The notes under the pieces: generated by a model
Told to the model about the DNA's origin: nothing
Databases searched by the model: none
What the model saw: the letters and a program-made list of their open reading frames with translations, nothing else
Program-made: the position numbers and the translations under genes
Shown: one piece after another, positions 1 to 5,972 of the stretch
How the letters are laid out: the number at the start of each line of letters is the position of its first letter
How positions within the stretch are numbered: the first letter of the stretch is position 1
Assembly (NCBI GenBank): GCA_937892025.1
Contig: CALAVA010000080.1
Coordinates: 1 to 6,730 of the forward strand
DNA from: an uncultured Bacteroidales bacterium
GTDB lineage: Bacteria; Bacteroidota; Bacteroidia; Bacteroidales; WCHB1-69
DNA: 6,730 nt
Direction of reading: 5' to 3'

Positions 1-139
1 AGAAAACCATGCTCACAAAGTGTGTCCACGTATTGAAGCCTTTGCTGTGCTTGTCGGTTCCGTACTCTCGGATTGTCTTCTTTATCTCGTCTTTGGGTAA
101 CTTTTGGAATATTTGAGAAAAAAGTGTTATCTTTGCCAT
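1..139 (-). CDS. IS4-type transposase (DUF4372 N-terminus), 5' end only
   Basis: Reading the minus strand from the ATG at 139-137 gives 46 residues, open to the window edge, beginning MAKITLFSQIFQKLPKDEI and containing GFNTWTHFVSMVF. This matches the start of DUF4372-carrying IS4-family transposases, which typically read as LFSQ, then a short helix, a DK segment, then a W-x-x-F-V-x-M-x-F segment. In that family the DDE catalytic domain follows, so it would lie outside this window. The protein would catalyse cut-and-paste transposition of its own element. No Shine-Dalgarno sequence is visible, and the start codon sits directly beside a long inverted repeat. Whether the gene is intact cannot be judged from 46 residues. 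The family call rests on recognising this N-terminal pattern only. Confidence 0.72.
   Translation of the reverse strand, partial: MAKITLFSQIFQKLPKDEIKKTIREYGTDKHSKGFNTWTHFVSMVF
103..135 (+). promoter_or_regulatory. Possible outward-facing Bacteroidota promoter inside the transposase gene
   Basis: TTTG at 103-106 and TATCTTTG at 128-135 are separated by 21 bp. This fits the known Bacteroidota pattern of a -33 TTTG and a -7 TAnnTTTG. It points out of the transposase gene toward gldF. The motif lies inside codons 2-13 of the transposase, so it may be a coincidence of coding sequence. Confidence 0.25.
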
Positions 140-202
140 GGGAGTTGTGTTTTTGATACAATTACTAAACGAAATAATTTCATTTAGTTATATACAACTC
201 CC
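140..202. repeat. Nested inverted repeat abutting the transposase start codon
   Basis: The outer arms are GGGAGTTGT (140-148) and ACAACTCCC (194-202), a perfect 9-bp match. Inside them a second palindrome pairs ACTAAA (164-169) with TTTAGT (183-188) and GAAAT (171-175) with ATTTC (177-181), with one mismatched pair between the two stems. On the minus strand the outer arm ends immediately before the transposase ATG. It could be an mRNA hairpin limiting translation of the transposase, a transposase-binding site near the element end, or part of the terminal inverted repeat. The sequence alone does not decide between these. Confidence 0.55.
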
Positions 203-349
203 TTTTTTATTTTATCAACTATTTCTTAGAAAAAACGTTTTGGACACTATTGCTTTTAAGATAGCATTTTTCGTTGAAGGAAAAACATTTTGTGCAAGAA
301 AAATCATAGTGTATAGTTTTCAAGGGAACAATATATGATAAAAAAATGT

Positions 350-357
350 TATTTTTG
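350..357 (+). promoter_or_regulatory. Candidate -7 element for the gldF operon
   Basis: TATTTTTG at 350-357 matches the Bacteroidota -7 consensus TAnnTTTG and lies about 65 bases before the gldF start codon. No clear TTG -33 box is seen at the expected distance. The remaining stretch between the transposase repeat and gldF (203-421) is AT-rich and holds only a weak hairpin (267-272 with 280-285). I see no gene in it. Confidence 0.4.
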
Positions 358-421
358 CGAATTATGGTTGAAGGCTTATAATTTTTTGAATAAAATTTAG
401 GTAAAAAAGAAGTAGGAAAAG

Positions 422-1153
422 ATGTATAGTTTGTATATCAAAGAAATAAAAGTTTTTTTACATTCCGTTATTGGTTATATTGTCATGGGTGTATTTTTGA
501 GTTTGACGGGATTGTTTTTGTGGTTTTTTCCGATGTCTTATAATATTTTAGATAGAGGTTATGCCGATTTAGGTTCGTTTTTTGCTATGGCACCCATTGT
601 TTTTTTGTTGTTGATACCTGCTATCACTATGCGTAGTTTTGCAGAAGAAAAAAGGGTCGGCACAATGGAGCTTTTGCTGACAATGCCTTTGAGTAATTGG
701 CAAATTGTGTTAGCAAAATATTTTGCTGCTATAACCTTGCTTTTTATTGCTCTTTTGCCAACGCTAATTTATGTCGTTTCTGTCAATGCCTTAGGTTATC
801 CCAAAGGTAATTTGGATATGGGAGCCACATGGGGTTCGTATTTAGGTTTGTTGTTTTTGGGAGCAAGTTTTGCCGCAATAGGACAATTTGCTTCTTTGAT
901 AACTGATAGTCAGATAGTTTCTTTTATTGTGGCAGTTTTGTTATGCTTTGTTGTTTGGTTAGGTTTTGATTTTATATATTCTTTTAATATTTTTGGCTCA
1001 CTGGGTTTAATTATTAAATCGTTGGGCATAGACCATCATTATTCTTCTATTAGCAGAGGGGTAATCGACACAAGAGATGTGGTTTATTTTTTGAGTGTAA
1101 TTGTCCTATTTTTAGAATTTTCTCATCTAAAATTACAAAGTAGAAAATGGTAA
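422..1153 (+). CDS. gldF: GldF-type ABC-2 transporter permease
   Basis: This 243-residue integral membrane protein is the permease of a Gld-type ABC transporter. Hydrophobic segments lie at about residues 15-36, 55-70, 99-121, 137-160, 164-187 and 219-233, giving roughly six membrane spans. Residues 71-90 (RSFAEEKRVGTMELLLTMPL) are the cytoplasmic motif typical of ABC-2 permeases of the GldF/NosY kind. The length fits GldF. A weak AGGA lies four bases before the ATG. The gene overlaps gldG by 7 bases, so the two are almost certainly translated together. In Flavobacterium, GldA (ATPase), GldF and GldG form a complex needed for gliding. Non-gliding Bacteroidota also carry these genes, so gliding should not be assumed here. 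The transported substrate is unknown. Confidence 0.9.
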   Translation: MYSLYIKEIKVFLHSVIGYIVMGVFLSLTGLFLWFFPMSYNILDRGYADLGSFFAMAPIVFLLLIPAITMRSFAEEKRVGTMELLLTMPLSNWQIVLAKYFAAITLLFIALLPTLIYVVSVNALGYPKGNLDMGATWGSYLGLLFLGASFAAIGQFASLITDSQIVSFIVAVLLCFVVWLGFDFIYSFNIFGSLGLIIKSLGIDHHYSSISRGVIDTRDVVYFLSVIVLFLEFSHLKLQSRKW

Positions 1154-1974
1154 AAACAATAAATAAAAAAAATAAGAAAATAACGTTTTCCATGAAGAAA
1201 AATCATTTAATGATGTTTTTCATGGTTATAATTGTCTTGATAGCATTAAATATCATTTCCTCATTTTTGTTTATTAGGATAGATTTAACGGCAGAAAAAC
1301 GTTATTCTATATCAAACTCAACGCGTTCTATGCTAAAAAATCTTGACGATGTTGTCTATATAAAGGTTTATTTAGATGGAAAAGGTTTGCCCGCAGATTT
1401 TGCAGAATTATCGTTGAAAACCAGAGAATTATTAGATGAGATGAGGGCATATTCTGATAATATAGAATATGAATTTATAGATCCTTCTAAAAATGTAAGT
1501 CCTGAAGAATTGCGTACCATATATGGAGAATTGTATTCTAAAGGCTTAAGACCTCAACCTATACAAACTATGGAGGCAGACGGCGTGAGTACACATTATA
1601 TTGTTCCGGGTGCTTTGGTGTATTATAAACAATTTGAAATTCCACTACAATTGGTTGATTCTGACGATGGTTTGTTGGCTCAAAGAGATGATATAGTAAA
1701 ATATTCCATAGAAAAATTAGAATATAATGTCGGCAACGCTATCCGTAGGATTACGCACCAACAAAAGGCAAAAGTTGCTTTTTTGAAAGGACATGGAGAA
1801 TTGACTAATGCAGAGGTGTTTAAGGCGGCTGTAGCCATTGCCCAATTTTATGAAGTAGATTCTGTTATTTTGGACAATAGAATCACAACAGGTATTTTTA
1901 ATGTGGTCGTAAAAGATACTATCAATGGGGACTATGAAATTAAAGGCAATAAATATGATTTGTTAATCATTTAA
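1147..1974 (+). CDS. gldG: GldG, N-terminal part (gene split by a frameshift)
   Basis: This 275-residue piece has a lysine-rich start, one membrane span at about residues 21-43, and then RIDLTAEKRYS (44-54), the hallmark junction of GldG-like ABC auxiliary proteins. The periplasmic part that follows has the usual features of the family, including VAFLKGHGE, and ends in KYDLLII before a TAA stop. The protein should continue; the missing remainder is encoded one frame later by the next gene piece. The first ATG overlaps the end of gldF by 7 bases. A later in-frame ATG at 1192 could serve as an alternative start. In known systems GldG is a membrane-anchored partner of the GldF permease. If no frameshift correction occurs, this half would lack the C-terminal membrane anchor. 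Confidence 0.85.
   Translation: MVKTINKKNKKITFSMKKNHLMMFFMVIIVLIALNIISSFLFIRIDLTAEKRYSISNSTRSMLKNLDDVVYIKVYLDGKGLPADFAELSLKTRELLDEMRAYSDNIEYEFIDPSKNVSPEELRTIYGELYSKGLRPQPIQTMEADGVSTHYIVPGALVYYKQFEIPLQLVDSDDGLLAQRDDIVKYSIEKLEYNVGNAIRRITHQQKAKVAFLKGHGELTNAEVFKAAVAIAQFYEVDSVILDNRITTGIFNVVVKDTINGDYEIKGNKYDLLII
1967..1974 (+). other. Frameshift site inside gldG
   Basis: The upstream frame stops at TAA 1972-1974, while the downstream frame is closed by TAA at 1964-1966. The frame change must therefore fall within these eight bases. Dropping one T from the TTT at 1970-1972 joins DLLII directly to NQIKTDYEKY and then MLDQFVMRGGK. This gives a continuous 589-residue protein with no gap relative to the expected GldG layout. 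Confidence 0.85.
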
Positions 1975-2002
1975 TCAAATAAAAACAGATTATGAAAAAT
2001 AT

Positions 2003-2917
2003 ATGTTAGACCAATTTGTGATGCGAGGTGGCAAATTGTTGTGGTATGTGGACCCCGTGATGGCGGATATAGATAGTATGTACAATTCGCCAGAGATGCC
2101 ATGTCTGCCACAAAATTTGAATTTAGAAGATATGTTTTTCCGTTATGGTGTAAGATTTAATACAAATTTATTGCAAGATATAAATGCCTTGTCAATACCA
2201 GTTAGTAGCGGAGAAAATGTGGCAGGACAAGCCCAATATAAGATGATTCCTTTTTATTATTTCCCTGTCATTACACCTTTTATAGACCATCCTATCGTAA
2301 AGAATTTGAGTTGGTTAAAGACAGAGTTCGTCAGTTCGATAGATACCGTTGGCACTGCAAATAGTAATTTGAAAAAAACAATATTATTAACCTCTTCGCA
2401 AACAACAAAAGTTATCAATACACCAGCTATTATCAGTTTGGAAGTACTCAAGAAAAGAGCGGATTTGCGACAATTCAATAAACAATATTTACCTATAAGT
2501 GTTTTGGTGGAAGGAGAATTTACGTCTTTATATACTGATTTGCAAGGCGAAAATGTGGCTCAATTGAATGTTATTCACAAAAGTAAACCGACAAAGATGA
2601 TTTTTGTCGCTGATGGCGATATGATAAAAAATCAGTTTGGGAAAGATAATTTTATTTATCCTTTAGGATATGATAAACATACGGCTACGGCTTTTGCTAA
2701 TAGAAACTTTTTGCTTAATGCGGTCAATTATCTTTGCGATGATGAAGACATTTTGCAAGTTCGTTCCAAAGATTTTAAAATGAGAGTTTTAGATAAAAAT
2801 AAAATACTTAAAAATCGTGTATTTTGGCAGGTCATCAATTTAGTTTTACCTTTGTTGCTTATTGCTATAATGGGTGTTATTTTGTTGACAATGAGATATT
2901 TTAAATATAAAAAATAG
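2003..2917 (+). CDS. gldG: GldG, C-terminal part (other side of the frameshift)
   Basis: This 304-residue piece begins MLDQFVMRGGKLLWYVDPV, which is the internal GldG segment (FxMRGGKxLWxxDPV) and not a natural N-terminus. Ten more in-frame residues (NQIKTDYEKY-like) extend upstream to the frame change, so the ATG at 2003 is only the first available methionine. The body continues the periplasmic ABC-auxiliary domain, including IFVADGDMI and NRNFLLNAVNYL. It ends in a membrane span at about residues 276-298 followed by a basic tail. No further stops or shifts occur. Its stop codon directly abuts the ATG of the DUF4340 gene. It may be translated as a separate polypeptide, as a fusion if the shift is corrected, or not at all. 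Confidence 0.85.
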   Translation: MLDQFVMRGGKLLWYVDPVMADIDSMYNSPEMPCLPQNLNLEDMFFRYGVRFNTNLLQDINALSIPVSSGENVAGQAQYKMIPFYYFPVITPFIDHPIVKNLSWLKTEFVSSIDTVGTANSNLKKTILLTSSQTTKVINTPAIISLEVLKKRADLRQFNKQYLPISVLVEGEFTSLYTDLQGENVAQLNVIHKSKPTKMIFVADGDMIKNQFGKDNFIYPLGYDKHTATAFANRNFLLNAVNYLCDDEDILQVRSKDFKMRVLDKNKILKNRVFWQVINLVLPLLLIAIMGVILLTMRYFKYKK

Positions 2918-4033
2918 ATGAAAGCAAAAAAGAAAAATTTAATAATTGCAATTATAATGCTTGTTTTGTTGACAATAGTCAGCGTGTTATTGTTGTCAAA
3001 AAAATCGGGAACAATTGATAAAGAAGCAAAAAGTTTTGCCATTGCGGATACTTCTGCTGTTTTTCAGATTTTTATTGCTGATGCTAATCAACATCAGGTT
3101 TTATTACAGCGTCAAGAGGATAATTCTTGGATTGTAAACCATGTTTATCCCGCTATGCAACCCAATGTAGAGGATTTGTTGGCTTGTATGACCAATGTGG
3201 TGATGAAAGCACCTGTCGCTAAAAATGCAAGAGAAAATATCAATAGACAAATGGCTACAGGAGCCCTTAAGGTTGAAATATATTATACTGATTATCATAT
3301 AAATATAGGAAAGTTGAAATTTTGGAAATACAAAAACAAAAAAGTATATTATATTGGACAACAAACAATGGACAATTTAGGTAATTATGCTTTGTTGGAG
3401 GGGGCAAAAATTCCATGTGTAGTTTATTTGCCAGGTTTCCGTGGTTTTATTCGCCCAAAATATTCTCCCTTGGAAGATAATTGGCGTTCTCATAATATTG
3501 TCAAACTTAAACTTTCACAAATACAAAAAGTAGAAAGTGTTGATTTTGAAAACCCTCAACAAAGTTTCCGCATAGAAAAAAGTGCAGACCAGCGTCATTT
3601 TGACATTTTTAACCAGGAAAATATGCAATTAATACCATACGACACATTGAAATTGTTAGACCATTTATCCGATTATCGTGATTTGAACTATGAAATGCAA
3701 GAAACTGAACTGACAGAAGAAGAAACTAATGATATTTTTTCCAGAAAATTCAAAGAAATAACCATTACCGATATAGATGGTAAAACAACAAAAATAACTA
3801 TGTTCAAAATAGAAACTGTTTTGAATACAGAAGAATATGATTATAATATGGCCATTGTTGATGCTTTCAATAGAGATAAATTTTATGCTATTATCAATGA
3901 TAATCAGACTGAAATATTCTTATGCCAATTTTTTGTTTTTGACCGCATTGTCCAACCGTTGGACTATTATTTTATAGATTCCCCACAAAAAGCAAATCCT
4001 TCTTTGCGAGAAATAAAAGAATATGGAAATTAG
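2918..4033 (+). CDS. DUF4340 protein, GldG-associated
   Basis: This 371-residue protein has a basic N-terminus (MKAKKKN), one membrane span at about residues 8-26, and then an extracytoplasmic domain. It resembles the DUF4340 family in length, in the N-terminal anchor, and in segments such as WIVNHVYPAMQPN and the IGQQTMDNLGNYALLEG region (about 145-165). DUF4340 proteins are regularly encoded just after GldG-like genes in several phyla and are presumed to be part of, or to work with, the same membrane complex. Their biochemical role is unknown. The gene starts at the base after the gldG stop and overlaps tsaE by 11 bases, so it belongs to the same operon. No signal peptidase site is evident, so it is probably anchored in the inner membrane facing the periplasm. 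Confidence 0.82.
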   Translation: MKAKKKNLIIAIIMLVLLTIVSVLLLSKKSGTIDKEAKSFAIADTSAVFQIFIADANQHQVLLQRQEDNSWIVNHVYPAMQPNVEDLLACMTNVVMKAPVAKNARENINRQMATGALKVEIYYTDYHINIGKLKFWKYKNKKVYYIGQQTMDNLGNYALLEGAKIPCVVYLPGFRGFIRPKYSPLEDNWRSHNIVKLKLSQIQKVESVDFENPQQSFRIEKSADQRHFDIFNQENMQLIPYDTLKLLDHLSDYRDLNYEMQETELTEEETNDIFSRKFKEITITDIDGKTTKITMFKIETVLNTEEYDYNMAIVDAFNRDKFYAIINDNQTEIFLCQFFVFDRIVQPLDYYFIDSPQKANPSLREIKEYGN

Positions 4034-4436
4034 ATGTAAACGCTTGTCTGATTTAAAACAAGTGGCCAATGCTTTACTGAAGGCTTATCCTACGCAACGG
4101 ATTTTTGCACTTCGCGGACAAATGGGAGCAGGTAAAACAACATTTATGCAAGCTATACTAACTTGTTTGAAAAGTTGCAATGAGGCTTCAAGTCCAACTT
4201 TTGCCCTTGTTAATGAATATGAACTACCCCAAGAAAAATTATGTTATCATTTTGATTTTTATCGTATTAAAAATATAGAAGAAGCCATTAATATTGGTTT
4301 TGAAGAATATTTGTATAGTGGAGAATATTGTTTTATAGAATGGGCAGAAAAAGTTGAAGAATTATTACCTGAAAATATTGTAAATGTATATATTACGGTA
4401 GATAAAGAGAGTTTGGAGAGAAGTTTTTCTTTCTAA
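4023..4436 (+). CDS. tsaE: TsaE, tRNA t6A37 synthesis ATPase
   Basis: This 137-residue cytoplasmic P-loop protein works with TsaB, TsaC and TsaD to add threonylcarbamoyl to A37 of ANN-reading tRNAs. Family signatures are the Walker A motif GQMGAGKTT (32-40), the SSPTFALVNEY segment (56-66), HFDFYRI (76-82) and IEW (105-107). Length is normal for TsaE. The start overlaps the end of the DUF4340 gene by 11 bases, which implies co-transcription and probably coupled translation with the gld genes. There is no obvious functional link, so this looks like an operon of convenience. Downstream there is no strong T-tailed terminator. A long imperfect hairpin pairs AAAGAGAGTTTGG (4405-4416 region) with CCAATTCTCTTT (4442-4453). 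Confidence 0.96.
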   Translation: MEIRCKRLSDLKQVANALLKAYPTQRIFALRGQMGAGKTTFMQAILTCLKSCNEASSPTFALVNEYELPQEKLCYHFDFYRIKNIEEAINIGFEEYLYSGEYCFIEWAEKVEELLPENIVNVYITVDKESLERSFSF

Positions 4437-4535
4437 AAAAACCAATTCTCTTTGTAAAGATAAACCCGCAAAACTTATCATATTATAAATATCTAACCTT
4501 TTTTTTAATATTTTGTGGATTATATTTACAGAAAT

Positions 4536-4745
4536 TTTTGGTTGGTGTGAGCGTTTCTTCATCGTGTCTGCGAACATCTGTGCCATTTTTGCCGAATATC
4601 GTCCGTCGGAGTCACGGTTCCTTTGCAGCCCCTTGCTCACGATAGCTTGGGAAAACCCTATAGCCCATGCAATTTCCGTTTGTGTTTTTTTGTCTCTTCT
4701 CATTTGAGAAATTGTGTACCTTTGCGTCTCATTTAAATGTTTCAT
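4536..4745 (-). pseudogene. IS30-family transposase remnant (N-terminal part)
   Basis: On the minus strand the reading frame from ATG 4745-4743 begins MKHLNETQRYTISQMRRDKK. It continues through TQTEIAWAIGFSQAIVSKGL, the helix-turn-helix typical of IS30 transposases (compare QTEIAxxIGxSxxxxSxxLxRN), and RNRDSDGRYSAKMAQ. The resemblance to IS30 transposases fades near 4536, after about 70 residues. Beyond that the frame runs on into unrelated sequence antisense to the tsaE end. IS30 transposases are normally over 300 residues with a DDE domain, which is absent here. The fragment is a dead remnant, although its DNA-binding part is still open. Its 5' side may keep an element end (see the ACCGCAAATGTGGC block at 4763-4776). 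Confidence 0.78.
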
Positions 4746-4762
4746 TTGTATTTTTTTTAGAG

Positions 4763-4776
4763 ACCGCAAATGTGGC
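4763..4776. repeat. Possible IS30 element end
   Basis: ACCGCAAATGTGGC lies 18 bases upstream of the IS30-remnant start codon, at the place where the element's inverted repeat would be expected. It is flanked by T-rich runs and stops just short of the terminator hairpin. No matching inverted copy is seen on the other side of the remnant, consistent with loss of that end. It also contains a short self-pairing CCGC/GTGG. This is a positional inference only. Confidence 0.25.
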
Positions 4777-4784
4777 ATTTTTTC

Positions 4785-4813
4785 AAACAAGCCCGCCTAT
4801 CGCGGGCTTGTTT
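4785..4813 (-). terminator. Rho-independent terminator hairpin, 12-bp perfect stem
   Basis: AAACAAGCCCGC (4785-4796) pairs perfectly with GCGGGCTTGTTT (4802-4813) around a five-base loop. On the minus strand it starts at the stop codon of the possible small gene at 4812-5069, which argues that it terminates that gene. Because the arms carry A and T runs it could also act on the plus strand, where TTTATTTACT follows. Confidence 0.7.
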
Positions 4814-5069
4814 ATTTACTCGCTTTTATAACTTTCCAAGTTGAACTTATAAAATATTCAGAGAAAATATACACGGCATTTACGCTATGGTTTGTGATAT
4901 TTCGGTCAATTGGACTGCGGACATACTTGCATGTGATACTACTTTCTTTCGTTTTAAAGAGTTTATATATGCCTTTGTCCTTTTTGACAACAACACTCGT
5001 AGAATCTAACTTGTTTTTTCTGGCATACATAACTTTATTTTTCTTATTATAAGTGAAGCTAAATTTCAT
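4812..5069 (-). CDS. Small hypothetical protein, 85 residues
   Basis: The minus-strand frame from ATG 5069-5067 gives MKFSFTYNKKNKVMYARKNK at the start and ends TWKVIKASK. I do not recognise a family. It is basic, without a membrane span or signal peptide, and has one cysteine. Two points favour a real gene. The stop codon overlaps the first bases of a perfect terminator hairpin, and the base mix inside the frame is less AT-biased than the flanking spacer. The frame also stays open upstream to 5231, but that part is poly-T spacer and antisense tRNA with no usable start near it. A later start at Met14 (5030) is possible. No clear promoter was seen on the minus strand. It could also be the tail of a decayed gene. 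Confidence 0.4.
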   Translation of the reverse strand: MKFSFTYNKKNKVMYARKNKLDSTSVVVKKDKGIYKLFKTKESSITCKYVRSPIDRNITNHSVNAVYIFSEYFISSTWKVIKASK

Positions 5070-5131
5070 ATAATAAATGCAACCTTTTGAAAAAAAATAT
5101 AAAAAAATGAAAATATATGAAAAAAAAATTA

Positions 5132-5139
5132 TACCTTTG
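5132..5139 (+). promoter_or_regulatory. -7 element of the tRNA-His promoter
   Basis: TACCTTTG is a perfect match to the Bacteroidota -7 consensus TAnnTTTG and sits 13 bases before the first base of the tRNA. No TTG box is present about 20 bases upstream, where the sequence is A-rich. The placement so close to the mature tRNA end supports it. Confidence 0.65.
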
Positions 5140-5152
5140 CACGCAAAATCAT

Positions 5153-5228
5153 GGTGGGTATAGCTCAGTTGGTTTAGAGTGCCGGATTGTGGTTCCGAAG
5201 GTCGTGGGTTCGAACCCCACTTCCCACC
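5153..5228 (+). tRNA. tRNA-His, anticodon GUG
   Basis: The sequence folds as a cloverleaf. The acceptor arm GTGGGTA (5154-5160) pairs with TTCCCAC (5221-5227) with one T-T mismatch. The D arm is GCTC/GAGT, the anticodon loop TTGTGGT has GTG at 5189-5191, and the T arm is GTGGG-TTCGAAC-CCCAC. G5153 can serve as the extra G-1 opposite the C discriminator at 5228, the identity feature of tRNA-His. The next bases are CAA, so the CCA tail is not encoded and must be added. The outermost anticodon-stem pair appears to be C-A. Confidence 0.95.
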
Positions 5229-5278
5229 CAAAAGGCTCTTTTTTAGAGAGAGTAGAAAACATTAAAATATAAATAAAA

Positions 5279-5548
5279 ATGAAAAAAGGAATTCATCCAA
5301 AAGAGTATAGATTTGTAGTTTTTAAAGATATGTCTAATGATGTGGCTTTTTTGAGTAAGTCGACTATCAATACAAAAGACACAATTGTTTGGGAAGACGG
5401 AAACGAATATCCATTGGTAAAATTGGAAATATCCAACACTTCACATCCTTTCTTTACAGGAAAGATGAAATTGGTGGATACTGCAGGGCGTGTGGATAAA
5501 TTTATGAATAAATACAAAAACCACATGCAAAAGAAAAATCAAAAGTAA
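5279..5548 (+). CDS. rpmE2: 50S ribosomal protein bL31, type B
   Basis: This 89-residue large-subunit ribosomal protein has KKGIHPKEYR at the start (2-11), SHPFFTGK at 55-62 and GRVDKF at 70-75, all signatures of bL31. There is no cysteine anywhere, so the zinc-binding motif of type A L31 is absent; this is the type B (zinc-free) form, the usual one in Bacteroidota. Length is normal. The leader before the ATG is A-rich without a Shine-Dalgarno sequence. The gene starts 50 bases after tRNA-His, with no -7 element between them, and ends at a strong terminator, so it is probably transcribed together with the tRNA. Zinc-dependent regulation, common for type B L31 in other phyla, is not evident here. 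Confidence 0.96.
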   Translation: MKKGIHPKEYRFVVFKDMSNDVAFLSKSTINTKDTIVWEDGNEYPLVKLEISNTSHPFFTGKMKLVDTAGRVDKFMNKYKNHMQKKNQK

Positions 5549-5578
5549 GGTAAGTAGTAGTTTTTTTTCATAGTTTTT

Positions 5579-5612
5579 TACCATCCTTCTCTCGGAGGAT
5601 GGTATTTTTTTT
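5579..5612 (+). terminator. Rho-independent terminator after rpmE2
   Basis: TACCATCCTTC (5579-5589) pairs with GGAGGATGGTA (5594-5604) around a TCTC loop, and eight T residues follow (5605-5612). One pair near the loop is a G-T wobble. It lies 30 bases after the rpmE2 stop codon and closes that transcription unit. Confidence 0.92.
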
Positions 5613-5614
5613 GC

Positions 5615-5857
5615 TTTGCCCTAATAACCTATAAGATGATAACGACTTGATGGAAATTTTTAGTAGAACAAAGATTTATTAAAAGAAGTTTGAAACAATG
5701 CTAAAAAATCTTTTCAAAATATGTTTTATTTGCATACAAAAAATGTGGTGTTTGTTGCGAAAATCTTCCAAAAAAATATTTCAATTATGTATATCATTGT
5801 TTATTTTAGGGCAAAAAATTGGTGAATAAGGGGTAAAAAAGTGGTATAGGGTTATTA
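5615..5857. repeat. Inverted-repeat pairs in a gene-free stretch
   Basis: TTTGCCCTAA (5615-5624) has a perfect inverted copy TTAGGGCAAA at 5806-5815. The overlapping TAATAACCTATA (5622-5633) has an inverted copy with one extra G at 5845-5857. The enclosed 200-240 bases are AT-rich and carry no convincing gene. The layout resembles ends of a small non-autonomous element, but no flanking target duplication is visible and the AT-richness raises the chance of coincidence. The rest of the gene-free stretch up to 5972 holds only the hairpin at 5871-5891. Confidence 0.3.
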
Positions 5858-5870
5858 TTTTTTAAATTTT

Positions 5871-5891
5871 TCTCACTGATACTAAGTGAGA
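5871..5891. promoter_or_regulatory. Inverted repeat upstream of the HMA gene
   Basis: TCTCACT (5871-5877) and AGTGAGA (5885-5891) are perfect inverted arms around a seven-base spacer, about 80 bases before the HMA start codon. It could be an operator for a metal-responsive repressor, or a hairpin terminator for transcription on either strand. It does not match the CopY or CueR operators I know. Confidence 0.35.
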
Positions 5892-5960
5892 TAACAAAAA
5901 TTCAAAAAAAAAGTAAGAAAAAAAGTATTTAGTAATAAAAAAAGTAGTATTATCGTAGAA

Positions 5961-5965
5961 GAGGT
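5961..5965 (+). promoter_or_regulatory. Shine-Dalgarno site of the HMA gene
   Basis: GAGGT lies seven bases before the ATG at 5973, a good ribosome binding site that fixes the start. Most genes earlier in the window lack such a site, as is usual for Bacteroidota. Confidence 0.6.
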
Positions 5966-5972
5966 AGAAGTT

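Noticed and set aside
138..338. Plus-strand 66-residue frame
   Set aside because: It starts on the complement of the transposase start codon, crosses the inverted repeat and has a Phe-rich composition typical of AT-rich spacer.
1969..1974. ATT TAA as a programmed +1 frameshift signal
   Set aside because: The motif is used for +1 shifting in Euplotes ciliates, but I know of no bacterial precedent and see no stimulatory structure or internal Shine-Dalgarno site, so it is not claimed as a feature.
4405..4453. Imperfect inverted repeat across the tsaE stop codon as a terminator
   Set aside because: The loop is long, the stem has mismatches, and no T-run follows the second arm.
4717..4724. TACCTTTG on the plus strand, a perfect -7 match, with the hairpin at 4785-4813 suggesting an RNA of about 80 bases
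   Set aside because: It is the complement of the conserved IS30 codons for QRY, so it is explained by coding. The hairpin is better explained by the minus-strand gene. RNA data could still overturn this.
4714..5052. Plus-strand 112-residue frame rich in Phe and Leu
   Set aside because: It is the complement of the AT-rich minus-strand frame and of the IS30 remnant, begins inside the remnant, reads through the terminator hairpin and resembles no family.
4812..5231. Longer 139-residue minus-strand frame beginning MGGKWGSNPRPSEPQSG
   Set aside because: Its first third is the antisense translation of tRNA-His, a well-known false protein, followed by poly-T spacer. Only the part from 5069 was kept as a possible gene.
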